Source of the DNA: Methanosphaera sp.
GTDB lineage: Archaea; Methanobacteriota; Methanobacteria; Methanobacteriales; Methanobacteriaceae
Direction of reading: 5' to 3'
Length of the DNA stretch: 38,443 nucleotides
Assembly (NCBI GenBank): GCA_017430835.1
Contig: JAFRMD010000085.1
Coordinates: 1-38,443 of the forward strand
Part shown: positions 16,978 to 26,155 of the stretch, in pieces
How the letters are laid out: each line of letters opens with the position of its first letter
Position numbering within the stretch: position 1 is the stretch's first letter
Notes under the pieces: model-generated
Told to the model about the DNA's origin: nothing
Databases searched by the model: none
Seen by the model: the letters and a program-made list of their open reading frames with translations, nothing else
Made by a program: the position numbers and the translations under genes

Positions 16978-17301
16978 ATGGTAACAACTCCTGATGTTGA
17001 TGGAAAAAAAGTGAAAAAATATTATGGTATAGTGAATGGTGAAGGCTTAATTGGAGCTAATGTTTATAAAGATATTTTTTCAGGAGTTCGTGATGTTGTA
17101 GGTGGAAGAACTTCCACATATGAACAGGAACTTAAAAAGGCTCGTGAGATTGCATTAAAAAGCATGTCTGGAAAAGCAAAGAGTTTAGGTGCTAATGCAA
17201 TACTTAATGTTAGAATAAAATACAGTAATCTTGGTGGTACTATGGGAAACACAATACTTGTAAGTATAAATGGTACTGCTGTAGAATTAGAGGATTTATG
17301 A
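16978..17301 (+). CDS. YbjQ family (DUF74) heavy-metal-binding-domain protein
   Basis: A 107-residue member of the YbjQ/UPF0145 family. It matches E. coli YbjQ from end to end, starting [11 protein letters not shown], with the central [27 protein letters not shown] and [11 protein letters not shown] segments, and ending [11 protein letters not shown]. The family forms pentameric beta-rich rings and its function is not settled despite the heavy-metal name. The ATG at 16978 is nine bases behind GGTGAT and matches family N termini; the ATG six bases earlier is only three bases from that site. It is convergent with tfrB, a perfect hairpin lying between them. Confidence 0.9.
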   Translation: MVTTPDVDGKKVKKYYGIVNGEGLIGANVYKDIFSGVRDVVGGRTSTYEQELKKAREIALKSMSGKAKSLGANAILNVRIKYSNLGGTMGNTILVSINGTAVELEDL

Positions 17302-17308
17302 AATAATA

Positions 17309-17325
17309 GAAGTAAAAAGTACTTC
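17309..17325. terminator. perfect hairpin between convergent genes
   Basis: GAAGTA (17309-17314) and TACTTC (17320-17325) form a six-base-pair stem around AAAAG, lying eight bases after the YbjQ stop and four bases before the tfrB stop. It may end transcripts from both sides or protect their 3' ends. Confidence 0.4.
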
Positions 17326-17328
17326 CAT

Positions 17329-18828
17329 TTATTCATATGCTTTGTTTAAGAGTTCCATTATATTAATTACACTTGTTTTAGAATTTTTCTTAGTTAATGA
17401 ATCGTTGATATTGAATTCACAAAACGGACAGATGGTTACAACATGATCAACATTTAATTCATTTATCATGTCAACTTTATCATCAGCTAATGCTTCGGCA
17501 ATTTCTGGTTTACCTGATTTTACCCCACCACCAGCACCACAACACTGGTCAGGTTTATCCATTTCAATAAATTCAACACCTTTAATGGAATTTAATATTT
17601 TTCTAGGTTCTTCTGTTATTCCCTGACTTCTTGCCAAATGACAAGGATCATGATAAGTGACTTTAAGGTTAACTTCATTCATGTCATCCGTATTTAATTT
17701 GTCAACAAGGAATTCACTAATGTTAAGAACATTAAGATTAACACCATATTCTGGATAATTATTTTTCAATGTTGCACCACAACCAGCACATACGGTTAGT
17801 ATAATATCGTAATCTTTAAATGTTTCATAATTCTTTTTGACTAAATCTGGAACTATATCGATTTGGCCTGTTCTAAGAAGAGGTGATCCACAGCATACTT
17901 GTTCTTCAGGTACGTCAACGTTATAACCCAATTTATCTAAAACATTCATCAGATATTCTGCAATCCAAGGTAATCTGTTGTCAATCATACAGCCTGTGAA
18001 GAATGCTATTTTTTCTTTCTTGTCAGATTTCTTGTTCTTATTGTATGCTTTGACAAATCCTTCAGGATAATCACTGTCCTCTTTTGCTTGAACACTACGT
18101 CCTGTTGTTTTTACAGCTTCACGTATTGCCTTATGTTCAGGTAGTGGACCTAGTTTTTCATTAAATATTTTGGCCCTGAATTTTTCAATAGCTTTTCCAT
18201 AAATGTCAATTTCTTTAGGACAGGTTTTTGAACATTCACCACAAGATGTACAGTAATATATACCATTTTCAATAGCATCTTCTGATAAGGATTGGTCTTC
18301 TCTTGGATCAAATTCAATATCGGACATTCCTCTGATAAAATATGGGCCCACATAGTTTTCTGTTTTCTTAAGTACTGGACACATTGAAATACAGGAATAA
18401 CATTCGATACAGCTGCGTAGTTTGTCACAATCTTCATAGTATTCTGGTTTAATAATGTCTGGTTTGTTTTTAGGAGAGTAATCATCTTCGGTTGAAACGT
18501 AAATATTCAAATCTTTAACTTTATTGTCTAAATCTTCACGATTAACTATTAAATCTTTAAGTACATTGGAATGTAATGGTTCTAATAGGTCATTATCATT
18601 TATTTCAGCTTTGCATGCAAGTTTAGCTTTTCCATTAATTTTTATTGCACATGATCCACATTGTCCAGCTCTACAGGAATATCGGAATGCAATATTTGCA
18701 TCATATTTCTTATTAATTTGTTGTAAAGCATCCAAAGCTTTCATCTTATCAGTTTTTTCAATTTCATATGATTCAATATAATCAATATCTTTGTTTGGAT
18801 CATATCTTTTAACATTAACCGTAATCAT
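17329..18828 (-). CDS. tfrB: thiol:fumarate reductase subunit B
   Basis: The 499-residue protein joins two modules. The N-terminal half is a succinate dehydrogenase iron-sulfur subunit: a [2Fe-2S] ligand set at C52, C57, C60 and C72, then C140, C143, C146, C150 and C193, C196, C199, C203 for further clusters. The C-terminal half resembles HdrB with CCG domains, including VCCGSPLL (about 311-318) and QCCGAGGG (about 429-435). In Methanothermobacter TfrA and TfrB reduce fumarate with coenzymes M and B, giving succinate for biosynthesis and the CoM-S-S-CoB heterodisulfide. The catalytic subunit gene tfrA is not here, which is normal because the two genes are often apart. The ATG start is in the expected place. 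Confidence 0.93.
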   Translation of the reverse strand: MITVNVKRYDPNKDIDYIESYEIEKTDKMKALDALQQINKKYDANIAFRYSCRAGQCGSCAIKINGKAKLACKAEINDNDLLEPLHSNVLKDLIVNREDLDNKVKDLNIYVSTEDDYSPKNKPDIIKPEYYEDCDKLRSCIECYSCISMCPVLKKTENYVGPYFIRGMSDIEFDPREDQSLSEDAIENGIYYCTSCGECSKTCPKEIDIYGKAIEKFRAKIFNEKLGPLPEHKAIREAVKTTGRSVQAKEDSDYPEGFVKAYNKNKKSDKKEKIAFFTGCMIDNRLPWIAEYLMNVLDKLGYNVDVPEEQVCCGSPLLRTGQIDIVPDLVKKNYETFKDYDIILTVCAGCGATLKNNYPEYGVNLNVLNISEFLVDKLNTDDMNEVNLKVTYHDPCHLARSQGITEEPRKILNSIKGVEFIEMDKPDQCCGAGGGVKSGKPEIAEALADDKVDMINELNVDHVVTICPFCEFNINDSLTKKNSKTSVINIMELLNKAYE

Positions 18829-19082
18829 ATAAAGTCTCCCTAAAAATATTCTTAATTAAATTATTATTATGCTTATTCTAATCTTTGTTATATTAATAAA
18901 TCCTATGTTAATATATCAATTTCTTAACTTTTAAAGATTGTTAATACTCTTTCTGTTAAATTCAAGAAAAAATTTATACTTTGTTAAATAAATATTTACT
19001 TATTAATATTTTCAATATAATTTTTACAAAAAAAGAATTTATTTCAATTTAATCTTTAAAGGATTATTAGGGAGAACATTTA

Positions 19083-20942
19083 ATGAATATTAAAGAATTG
19101 TTAAATCCTGAAAAAGGAAATAAATGTTTCATGTTAGGTAATGAAGCTGCAGTTAGGGGAGTTTTAGAGGCAGGAGTTTCCCTGGCAGCAACATACCCTG
19201 GAACACCTTCTTCAGAGATCGGAGATATATTATTTAAAATAGCAAAAGATGCTAACGTTTACTTTGAATTTTCATCAAATGAGAAAGTTGCAATTGAAGT
19301 GGCAGCATCTGCAGCCAGTACAGGTCTTAGAACATTTTCATTTATGAAACATGTTGGAGTAAATGTAGCAGCAGACTCTTTCATGTCATCAGCTTATATC
19401 GGCGTGGAAGGAAGTTTACTGGTATTGGTTGCTGATGATCCATCAACCTTTTCATCACAAAATGAGCAGGATACAAGACACTTTGCAAGACAAGCCAACA
19501 TTCCACTTTTTGAACCATCAAATCCACAGGAAATAAAAGATTTCATACATTATGCATATGAAATATCTGATAAGTTCAACATCCCAGTTATTATGAGAAC
19601 AACTACTAGAGTATCTCATATGAGGGGAATTGTGGAAACAGATTCATACACGAAAAATACAGTAAATCAGGGATTATTCAAAGACAATGGATTGCACGTA
19701 CCAGTTCCAGAGGCTGCACGAGTTATGCACAAAAACCTTGTTGAAAAAATTAAACAGATAAGGGAAGTATCAAATACCAGTCCATTGAACAAAATAATTG
19801 ATAATGGGGCGGATGTTGGAATTATTGCTTCCGGTGGAGCATACAATTATGTGGCTGATGTAATTAACCAAAACAACCTGAAAGTTAACATACTTAAAAT
19901 CGGTTTTTCACATCCATATCCTGAAGAACTTGTAAAAAAATTCTTAGAAGATAACAAGGAAGTTCTTGTTGTTGAAGAAGTTGATCCAATTAATGAGATT
20001 GAAACTTTGGCAATAGCAGGAAAATACAATATTAACACTAAAATTCATGGAAAACGTGATGCTATACTACCAGAAATATTTGAATATACACCAGACATAA
20101 TATTTGAAGCACTTCAAAAACTACATTCATTTGATGATAACAGAAATGTCCCAAATGAAGAAAGCAGTATTGCATTGCCATCAAGACCTGCAACATTGTG
20201 TTCAGGTTGTCCACACAGAGCATCATATTATGCTGCAAGACAAGCAATAAATGCTTTGAATCTTGATGTTGAAAGTATTCATCCATCAGATATTGGTTGT
20301 TACACTTTAGGTATAGCACCTCCATATAAAATGGCAAATTATTTAATGTCAATGGGTGCAAGTGTGGGAACCAGTTGTGGTTTCAGTAAATCAACAGATG
20401 GACAGCCTATAATAAGTTTTATTGGAGATTCAACATTTTTCCACGCAGGAATACCACCACTTATCAATGCATTACATAACAAAACAAAATTTACTTTAGT
20501 AATATTGGATAACAGAATTACTGCAATGACTGGCGGTCAAACAAATCCTGGAATTCCAATAGATGGGATGGGAGATGAAGCACCAGCAATATCAATAGAA
20601 GCATTAGTAAAATCTTTAGGTGTAGGATTTGTAGAAAAAATTAATCCATTAAACGTAAATGAAATGGTGGAATTATACAAAAAGGCATTAGATTATGATG
20701 GAGTATCTGTAATAATAGCTAAATACCCATGTAACTTAATAAATAAGGAACAAATAAGAGAAAGAAAATACAGTATAGAAGTAGATCCGGATAAATGTGT
20801 ACATTGTAACATATGTGTAAATCAGTTAGCCTGTCCAAGTATTAATGAGATTGATGGAAAAATTACTATAGATCAAGTATGTAACAAATGTGGTGTATGT
20901 ACAGAAGTTTGTCCTACAAATGCATTACATAAAAAGGAGTAG
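19083..20942 (+). CDS. iorA: indolepyruvate:ferredoxin oxidoreductase, alpha subunit
   Basis: The 619-residue thiamine-diphosphate enzyme oxidises aryl pyruvates to aryl-acetyl-CoA with ferredoxin, or runs in reverse for aromatic amino acid synthesis. It has an N-terminal pyrimidine-binding region (GNEAAVRGVLEAG, ATYPGTPSSE), a transketolase-like middle, CSGCPHRASYYAAR (about 374-387), the ThDP motif GDSTFFHAGIPPL with DNRITAMTGGQ, and a C-terminal two-cluster ferredoxin domain with CVHCNICVNQLACP and CNKCGVCTEVCP. All cluster cysteines and the ThDP region are intact. GGGAG precedes the ATG. The gene is followed at once by iorB, and the operon is convergent with the ACT-paaK pair. Confidence 0.95.
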   Translation: MNIKELLNPEKGNKCFMLGNEAAVRGVLEAGVSLAATYPGTPSSEIGDILFKIAKDANVYFEFSSNEKVAIEVAASAASTGLRTFSFMKHVGVNVAADSFMSSAYIGVEGSLLVLVADDPSTFSSQNEQDTRHFARQANIPLFEPSNPQEIKDFIHYAYEISDKFNIPVIMRTTTRVSHMRGIVETDSYTKNTVNQGLFKDNGLHVPVPEAARVMHKNLVEKIKQIREVSNTSPLNKIIDNGADVGIIASGGAYNYVADVINQNNLKVNILKIGFSHPYPEELVKKFLEDNKEVLVVEEVDPINEIETLAIAGKYNINTKIHGKRDAILPEIFEYTPDIIFEALQKLHSFDDNRNVPNEESSIALPSRPATLCSGCPHRASYYAARQAINALNLDVESIHPSDIGCYTLGIAPPYKMANYLMSMGASVGTSCGFSKSTDGQPIISFIGDSTFFHAGIPPLINALHNKTKFTLVILDNRITAMTGGQTNPGIPIDGMGDEAPAISIEALVKSLGVGFVEKINPLNVNEMVELYKKALDYDGVSVIIAKYPCNLINKEQIRERKYSIEVDPDKCVHCNICVNQLACPSINEIDGKITIDQVCNKCGVCTEVCPTNALHKKE

Positions 20943-20948
20943 ATGAAT

Positions 20949-21533
20949 ATGTCATATAATGTATATATCTGTGGTATAGGCGGTCAGGGAATAATTAAAA
21001 CATCCATCGTAATTGGTGAAACCGCTATCAATGAAGAAAAAAATGTCGTAATGAGTGAAATCCACGGAATGAGTCAAAGAGGTGGAGTGGTATCTACAGA
21101 ACTAAAAATTGGAGAAGATAAAAGTCCAATAATTCCTAAGGGTGGAGCAGATTTAATATTATCATTTGAACCTGTTGAAGCATTAAGGGCATTAGAAAAA
21201 TCAAGCAAAGACTCAATAGTTGTTACAAATCTTTCACCAGTTTTACCATCCACCATCAATCAACAAGATGTTGACTATCCTAATGTAGATTCGGTTATTG
21301 AAGAACTAAAAACTAAAGTGTCAAAGGTTTACAGTTTGGATGCAAACAAGATAGCACTTGAATCAGGTCATCCATTGTCTATGAATATGGCAATGCTTGG
21401 AGCAGCAGCTGCAACACCAAACTTCCCATTAAACAAAGAAGATGTCATAGAAACAATGAAAGATAATCTTCCACCAAAATCAATTGAAATAAATTTAAAA
21501 GCTTTTGAAGCAGGTTATGAAGCCTGTCAATAA
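20949..21533 (+). CDS. iorB: indolepyruvate:ferredoxin oxidoreductase, beta subunit
   Basis: The 194-residue gamma-type domain protein is the partner of IorA. It has GIGGQGIIKTS at the N terminus, EIHGMSQRGGVVSTEL, then GADLILSFEPVEALRAL and VDSVIEELK, all typical of the 2-oxoacid:ferredoxin oxidoreductase gamma family. The stop of iorA is followed by two candidate ATGs; GGAG at 20936-20939 lies nine bases before the second, so the start MSYNVYIC is preferred over 20943. It forms one operon with iorA. The stop is followed by a run of A that acts as a T-run on the opposite strand. Confidence 0.93.
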   Translation: MSYNVYICGIGGQGIIKTSIVIGETAINEEKNVVMSEIHGMSQRGGVVSTELKIGEDKSPIIPKGGADLILSFEPVEALRALEKSSKDSIVVTNLSPVLPSTINQQDVDYPNVDSVIEELKTKVSKVYSLDANKIALESGHPLSMNMAMLGAAAATPNFPLNKEDVIETMKDNLPPKSIEINLKAFEAGYEACQ

Positions 21534-21541
21534 AAAAAAGA
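21531..21541 (-). terminator. T-run downstream of the paaK-ACT operon
   Basis: Eight A at 21532-21539 give eight T on the minus strand, 16 bases beyond the stop of the ACT-domain gene. This is a probable terminator for the minus-strand pair and lies at the very end of iorB. Confidence 0.4.
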
Positions 21542-21555
21542 GTAAGTTGAAGGTT

Positions 21556-21993
21556 TTACATTGAATATATCTCATCAGAAGAGATAATATTTGCATTTCC
21601 TTCTTTTAATATTTTTAAACCTTCATCCATGTTTTCTAATCTTAATAAAACAATAGCATTATAGGTTTTCTGTTCTACAAATGCATAGAGATATTCAAGG
21701 TTAATATCATTATCATTTAATAACCTTAAAATTGTGTTTAATCCCCCAGGTTCGTCACGTATTGATACAGCTAAAACTTTAGTAATTTTTACTATGAAAT
21801 CATTTTCTTCAAGTTTTTCTTTTACTTCAATAGGGTTTGTAACAATCAATCTTAAAATACCAAATTCTGATGTATCTGCAATAGATAATGCTCTTATATT
21901 AATGTTTAGATTTTCGATAATATCTAAAGTGTGTAATAATCTGCCCTCTTTATTTTCTAAAAATATTGATAATTGATCTACGTATTCGCTCAT
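21556..21993 (-). CDS. tandem ACT-domain protein
   Basis: The 145-residue protein consists of two ACT domains (about 4-68 and 69-143), with QLSIFLENKEGRLLHTLDII and VSIRDEPGGLNTILRLL as the two domain starts and conserved glycines at the first-turn ligand site. ACT pairs usually bind amino acids and act as regulators. It sits 12 bases after the phenylacetate-CoA ligase gene on the same strand and faces iorAB. The same pairing of paaK, ACT and ior occurs in many archaea and bacteria, which suggests sensing of an aromatic amino acid. No DNA-binding domain is present. Confidence 0.88.
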   Translation of the reverse strand: MSEYVDQLSIFLENKEGRLLHTLDIIENLNINIRALSIADTSEFGILRLIVTNPIEVKEKLEENDFIVKITKVLAVSIRDEPGGLNTILRLLNDNDINLEYLYAFVEQKTYNAIVLLRLENMDEGLKILKEGNANIISSDEIYSM

Positions 21994-22005
21994 ATTTTCA
22001 CAATC

Positions 22006-23307
22006 CTATTCATTTCTTTTGTCAATTACACGTACTGCTTTACCAGCATCCACTCTATCAATAGTTTTTGGTTCAACTAAGGTCACGTTTACTCTTAATC
22101 CAATTTCATCATGAATTGCTTCAGCTAATTTATCTCTTATAGCTATTAATTCTTTAACGTTATCAAAGAAAATGTCTGGTGAAGCCTCTACTTTTACTTC
22201 TATTTGGTCCAATAATTCTGGTCTTGTTAATATAATTTGGTAATGTGGTTCAACACCTTTAATAGATAACAATGCTTTTTCTATTTGTGATGGGAATACA
22301 CTAACTCCCTTAATTTTAAGCATATCATCGGTTCTTCCACTAATCTTATCCATTTTAATTAATGTTCTTCCACAGCCACATTTTTCGTGATGTATTTTTG
22401 TCACATCTCTTGTTCTAAAACGAATAAGAGGCATTCCTACACGAGAAAGTGTTGTTAAAACAAGTTCTCCTTGTGAGTTTTCTGGTAATTGTTTCATTGT
22501 TTTTGGATCAATAATTTCAGGATAGAAATGGTCTTCATATAAATGTAAACCATCTTGTTGGTTACATTCCATTGCTACACCAGGACCCATAATTTCTGTA
22601 AGTCCATAAATATTGTATGCAGGTGTATTGAATTTTTCTTCTATCTGTTTTCTCATTTCGTCAGTCCAGCTTTCAGAACCAAATCCAATAGCTTTTAGAT
22701 TTAAATCATCAGGTGTTATTCCCATTTCTTTAAGTTCTTCAGCAATGTGTAAACCATATGATGGTGTGAATATCAACATTGTTGTTTTAAAGTCTTTCAT
22801 TAATTCAATTTGTCTAAGTGTTTGACCGGTTGATATGGGTACGACTGTAGCACCAATTTTTTGTCCACCATAATGAACTCCAAATCCGCCTGTAAATAAA
22901 CCGTATCCATGGGTATTTTGTATGATATCGGAATCATCTATTCCCATCATGGTCAGTCCTCTAGCCATTACTTCTCCCCAGATGTCTAAATCTTCTTCGG
23001 TATAACCAGATACTGTAGGTTTTCCCGTTGTTCCGCTGGAGGTATGTATTTCAATAATATCTTTCTGAGGTACTGCGAATAATCCGAAAGGATATGAAGC
23101 TCTTAAATCACTTTTTGTAGTAAAAGGTAATTTTTCTATATCTGCTAAAGTTTCTATATCTTCAGGATAAACTTCTTCTTCAGTATATCGTTTGTGATAA
23201 TAAGGTACTTTTTCATATGCTGTTTTCACAACATCTTGTAAGCGTTTTAATTGTAATTCTTCCATGTCTTCTTTTGACATGCATTCGATTTTTTCATCCC
23301 AAAACAT
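22006..23307 (-). CDS. paaK: phenylacetate-CoA ligase family enzyme
   Basis: The 433-residue AMP-forming adenylating enzyme has the PaaK architecture: [15 protein letters not shown] near the N terminus, the phosphate-binding loop [15 protein letters not shown] (about 88-102), [15 protein letters not shown] (about 239-253), and the C-terminal domain opening with [20 protein letters not shown]. It activates aryl acids such as phenylacetate, indoleacetate or hydroxyphenylacetate to their CoA esters. With IorAB running in the carboxylating direction this allows aromatic amino acids to be made from environmental aryl acids, a route shown in Methanococcus maripaludis. It is the first gene of the two-gene operon with the ACT protein. 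Confidence 0.93.
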   Translation of the reverse strand: MFWDEKIECMSKEDMEELQLKRLQDVVKTAYEKVPYYHKRYTEEEVYPEDIETLADIEKLPFTTKSDLRASYPFGLFAVPQKDIIEIHTSSGTTGKPTVSGYTEEDLDIWGEVMARGLTMMGIDDSDIIQNTHGYGLFTGGFGVHYGGQKIGATVVPISTGQTLRQIELMKDFKTTMLIFTPSYGLHIAEELKEMGITPDDLNLKAIGFGSESWTDEMRKQIEEKFNTPAYNIYGLTEIMGPGVAMECNQQDGLHLYEDHFYPEIIDPKTMKQLPENSQGELVLTTLSRVGMPLIRFRTRDVTKIHHEKCGCGRTLIKMDKISGRTDDMLKIKGVSVFPSQIEKALLSIKGVEPHYQIILTRPELLDQIEVKVEASPDIFFDNVKELIAIRDKLAEAIHDEIGLRVNVTLVEPKTIDRVDAGKAVRVIDKRNE

Positions 23308-23419
23308 TAGTTTACTTCCTATAGGTCATTAATATAATTTTTATAAAAACTAATTAATTAAAGTTATTCAAAGATTTGGATGAATAAAATTAAAATAAAA
23401 ATAAAAAAAGTTAGGGAGT

Positions 23420-24802
23420 TTAAAATGGTAATGATTTATATTTAACAATGGATGTGTGTCCATGCCAATTTACAATTTTACCAAATGAATTATATCTTGA
23501 GGTTGGATCAAGTTTGTACCATTTACCATTCACATAGGCTTGTGCCCATACGTGACCTACTACGAGACCGCTTCTGAAGTAACAAGTTGCATGGTTATAC
23601 CTTGCAGGTATCTTTTTACTTCTTAATAAAGCTATTAATAAGTGGGATTGGTCAACACAGTTACCATAACCTCTTAGGTATGTACCTACTGCTCCATACA
23701 TGGTATTGAAGTAACTACTATATGTAACTTGATTTTTTACATAGTTAAAAATTCTTTTTGCTTGACCTTTCTTAGTTTTAGCTCCTTTGGTTAGCCTTTT
23801 TGCTAATTTCCTTATTGTACTGCTTTTTACTTGACAATTGTTAGTAGATTTAGTGTAAGATGCATATTTTTTTGGTGTTTTCTTTTTCTTAGTTTTTTTC
23901 TTAACTTTAAATGTCACTGATTTGCTGTTTGATTTAAAAACATCATTTCCACTATATTTAAATGTCAATTTATATTTTCCCTTCCAATTTGAAGGAATGG
24001 TCATTGTAACTCTAGCATAACCTCCAGATACTTTAGTAGAACCTATTGTTTTATCATTTATTTTAAATACTGCGTTTCCACTATTAACTGTACTGCCACT
24101 AGAACTTGTCAGGTGTGATACAAATGTAATGGACTTACCTGCTTTTGCTGAAGTTGGACTTAATGAAGAATAAGTTGTTTGTTTGTGAACAACTTTCAAA
24201 TTACCATCTGCTCTTGTAGGATTATATAAACTATTTTCTCCATAAACAACATTAATTTTGTATGTTTTTGCTTTCCAATTTGAAGGAATTGTGTATCTGT
24301 ATGTTGAAACCCCATTTGAAGTACTGGACATTCCTAATGTTCTTCCATTGATTTTAAACACAGTTTTTCCTTTTGTTACATAATAACCTGATGTGCTTGT
24401 AATGGTAGCTTTTAATGTAACTGTTTCTCCAGTTTCCCCAGTAATGTCGGATACTCTTGCATAAGTGTTTGTTTTGTAAGGTGAACTAGACTTTGTCGCT
24501 GTTTTTTTAGTTAAACTTGAGTTCAATAGCTGTTTTTTTGTTTGAGTGTTGGTATTTGTGTTACTGCTACTTTTAGATTTTACTTTAGTTTTAGCATTAT
24601 CAGTAGTTGAAATGCTGTTATCAGTAGTATCGATACTATTAGCAATTTTAGATGTTGTTGTAGTCGTAGTTGTTGAATCACCTGCCACTACCGAACCTAA
24701 AAGTAAAATAGTTGTAATAAATAAGAGTATCAATCCTAAATAACCCTTAATTATAAGACCTCCTCTATCGTTTCTAATCCTATATTTTTTTCTTTTTTTC
24801 AT
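23420..24802 (-). CDS. secreted transglutaminase-like protein with Ig-like repeats
   Basis: The 460-residue protein has a basic N terminus, a hydrophobic signal or anchor (about 17-41), a Thr/Ser/Asn-rich linker, two Ig-like modules (about 113-205 and 208-300), a Lys-rich linker and a C-terminal transglutaminase-like domain (about 320-460). The catalytic triad is visible as Cys382 (GNCVDQS), His417 (GHVWAQ) and Asp432 (LDPTSR). Methanobacteriales carry many such proteins; the fold is shared with pseudomurein endoisopeptidases (family C71), so cleavage or cross-linking of the pseudomurein wall is possible but unproven. The start has no Shine-Dalgarno site, although AGAGGAGGTC occurs about 12 codons inside. 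Confidence 0.88.
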   Translation of the reverse strand: MKKRKKYRIRNDRGGLIIKGYLGLILLFITTILLLGSVVAGDSTTTTTTTSKIANSIDTTDNSISTTDNAKTKVKSKSSSNTNTNTQTKKQLLNSSLTKKTATKSSSPYKTNTYARVSDITGETGETVTLKATITSTSGYYVTKGKTVFKINGRTLGMSSTSNGVSTYRYTIPSNWKAKTYKINVVYGENSLYNPTRADGNLKVVHKQTTYSSLSPTSAKAGKSITFVSHLTSSSGSTVNSGNAVFKINDKTIGSTKVSGGYARVTMTIPSNWKGKYKLTFKYSGNDVFKSNSKSVTFKVKKKTKKKKTPKKYASYTKSTNNCQVKSSTIRKLAKRLTKGAKTKKGQAKRIFNYVKNQVTYSSYFNTMYGAVGTYLRGYGNCVDQSHLLIALLRSKKIPARYNHATCYFRSGLVVGHVWAQAYVNGKWYKLDPTSRYNSFGKIVNWHGHTSIVKYKSLPF

Positions 24803-25192
24803 TTAAAATTCATATTTTTTTTAACTTATTATCGATAAGTCTTTTATTACATATAAAAGTTTTCTAAAAAAGATGTATTTTTAACAATTTTTAAAGGTTT
24901 ATTTTTTGATATAAGATATTAAAATCCTTTTTTTTAATAATTATTTTAAATAGTTTTGTTAATATTAAAAACTAATTTAAAATTATTAATCATTAATCTT
25001 CATTAATAAAGTATTCAATTTATATATGTTATTACAATAAATTATTTATCAAATGATTTAATTAAGAAATAAAATATTAGCATTGTTTTTTTAAAATTTT
25101 TTAAGCATTGTTTTTTTAATGATTATTATATGAACATTTTTAATGAAGTAAATTCATATCTTAAAATAGTAAGAAAAATCTATGGTGATTAG
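24803..25192. promoter_or_regulatory. 390-base divergent promoter region
   Basis: This is a very AT-rich spacer between the transglutaminase-like gene (-) and an orphan gene (+). CTTTTAT/ATAAAAG (24841-24847 and 24853-24859) is a perfect seven-base inverted repeat overlapping a minus-strand TATA-like sequence, 38-57 bases before the start. A direct repeat lies at 25079-25119. GGTGATT at 25184-25190 is the ribosome binding site of the plus-strand gene. No further open frame is supported. Confidence 0.4.
25079..25119. repeat. 16-base direct repeat AGCATTGTTTTTTTAA
   Basis: AGCATTGTTTTTTTAA occurs at 25079-25094 and again at 25104-25119, a 25-base period. The intervening sequence is A/T only. 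It lies upstream of the orphan gene at 25193. It may be a replication slip or a repeated protein site on one helical face. Confidence 0.6.
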
Positions 25193-25537
25193 ATGACTGA
25201 AAAAAAAATAACCTATGAAGACTTAAAACCTTATGAATTTTTATTTACCAAAGCACCATCATTTATACTTAAATCAATGATTAGAAAAAATTCTAATCTT
25301 GTATCTAAATTCGAACCAACTATAAAATCTACGTTAAAAAAATTAAACGACACAGAAAAAGAGAATTTGTATGTAATATTAGATGCAGATATTAATGAAT
25401 TACAGTTAGTTATGAAAGAAGCTTATAAAAAAACACATAAAAAACAGTTTAAATTATTATCACAAAGTAATGCAAAAGAATTCATAAAATTAAACTTAGC
25501 TGAAATAAAAAAAATGGTTTTAAAAGGATCAGTTTAA
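25193..25537 (+). CDS. hypothetical protein
   Basis: I do not recognise this 114-residue protein. It is rich in Lys and Leu, probably mostly helical, with no signal peptide, membrane segment, cysteine or metal motif. The N-terminal half has a PSFILKSMIRKNSNLV stretch that may be amphipathic, and the C-terminal half has KKTHKKQFKLLS. A good GGTGATT ribosome binding site and normal composition for this genome support expression. It ends three bases before the convergent PRC-barrel gene. A lineage-specific protein is the simplest reading. Confidence 0.7.
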   Translation: MTEKKITYEDLKPYEFLFTKAPSFILKSMIRKNSNLVSKFEPTIKSTLKKLNDTEKENLYVILDADINELQLVMKEAYKKTHKKQFKLLSQSNAKEFIKLNLAEIKKMVLKGSV

Positions 25538-25540
25538 TCC

Positions 25541-26098
25541 TTATTCGATGTTAACATCAACTTTTTCTTTAGATTCTTCTTCAGTTTTTGTTTCTTCACT
25601 TTTTTCTTCGGTATCAATAACTTTATTAATTAAAATATAGTCTCCAACACTTCCAATATCTGATTGATTAATGGTTATGGCATTTTTGGATTGACTGAAT
25701 GAGGAAGAATTTCCAGATATAGTTAGATGATCAATTTTAAAATCTTTCAATTCAATATCAACACTAGAAACTTTACCTAAAACATTACCATTGGCATTTA
25801 ACACAGTTTTTCCAAGTAATGAATTTGCTTTAAGAGAATTTTTATCTATTTCTGGAATTTTTTCAATCAATTTGTCATCTATTTCCTCTACTGAATCATC
25901 TACTTGAATGTAATCTCCTATTGCAAGCACTTTATCTGCACCAATAGCATAATACTTTTTACTAATTGGATTTCCTAATGAACCGTATAATTGTGAAATT
26001 TTAAATGTTTTTACATCAAATGTTATGTCAGCAAGTTTTGCGAGGTCCATAGCGTTTTTATCGATAATTTTTTTTCCCAGTAAATCTTTAGCATTCAT
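25541..26098 (-). CDS. double PRC-barrel domain protein
   Basis: The 185-residue protein has two PRC-barrel domains, each starting with LLGKKIIDKNA or LLGKTVLNANG and containing a buried strand of the D-I-x-F-D or D-I-E-L-K type, followed by an acidic tail rich in Glu, Ser and Lys (about 165-185). PRC barrels are small beta-barrels used in protein-protein interaction, in photosynthetic reaction centres, RimM and archaeal division proteins. In Haloferax, PRC-barrel proteins CdpB1 and CdpB2 work with SepF; a similar role here is possible but unproven. It is the last gene of the run that includes pyrE and a single-domain PRC barrel. Confidence 0.82.
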   Translation of the reverse strand: MNAKDLLGKKIIDKNAMDLAKLADITFDVKTFKISQLYGSLGNPISKKYYAIGADKVLAIGDYIQVDDSVEEIDDKLIEKIPEIDKNSLKANSLLGKTVLNANGNVLGKVSSVDIELKDFKIDHLTISGNSSSFSQSKNAITINQSDIGSVGDYILINKVIDTEEKSEETKTEEESKEKVDVNIE

Positions 26099-26155
26099 GT
26101 TTTTAACTCCGAATAATTTTAATTATACATTAATTATATATTGTTTTTATTTAAA

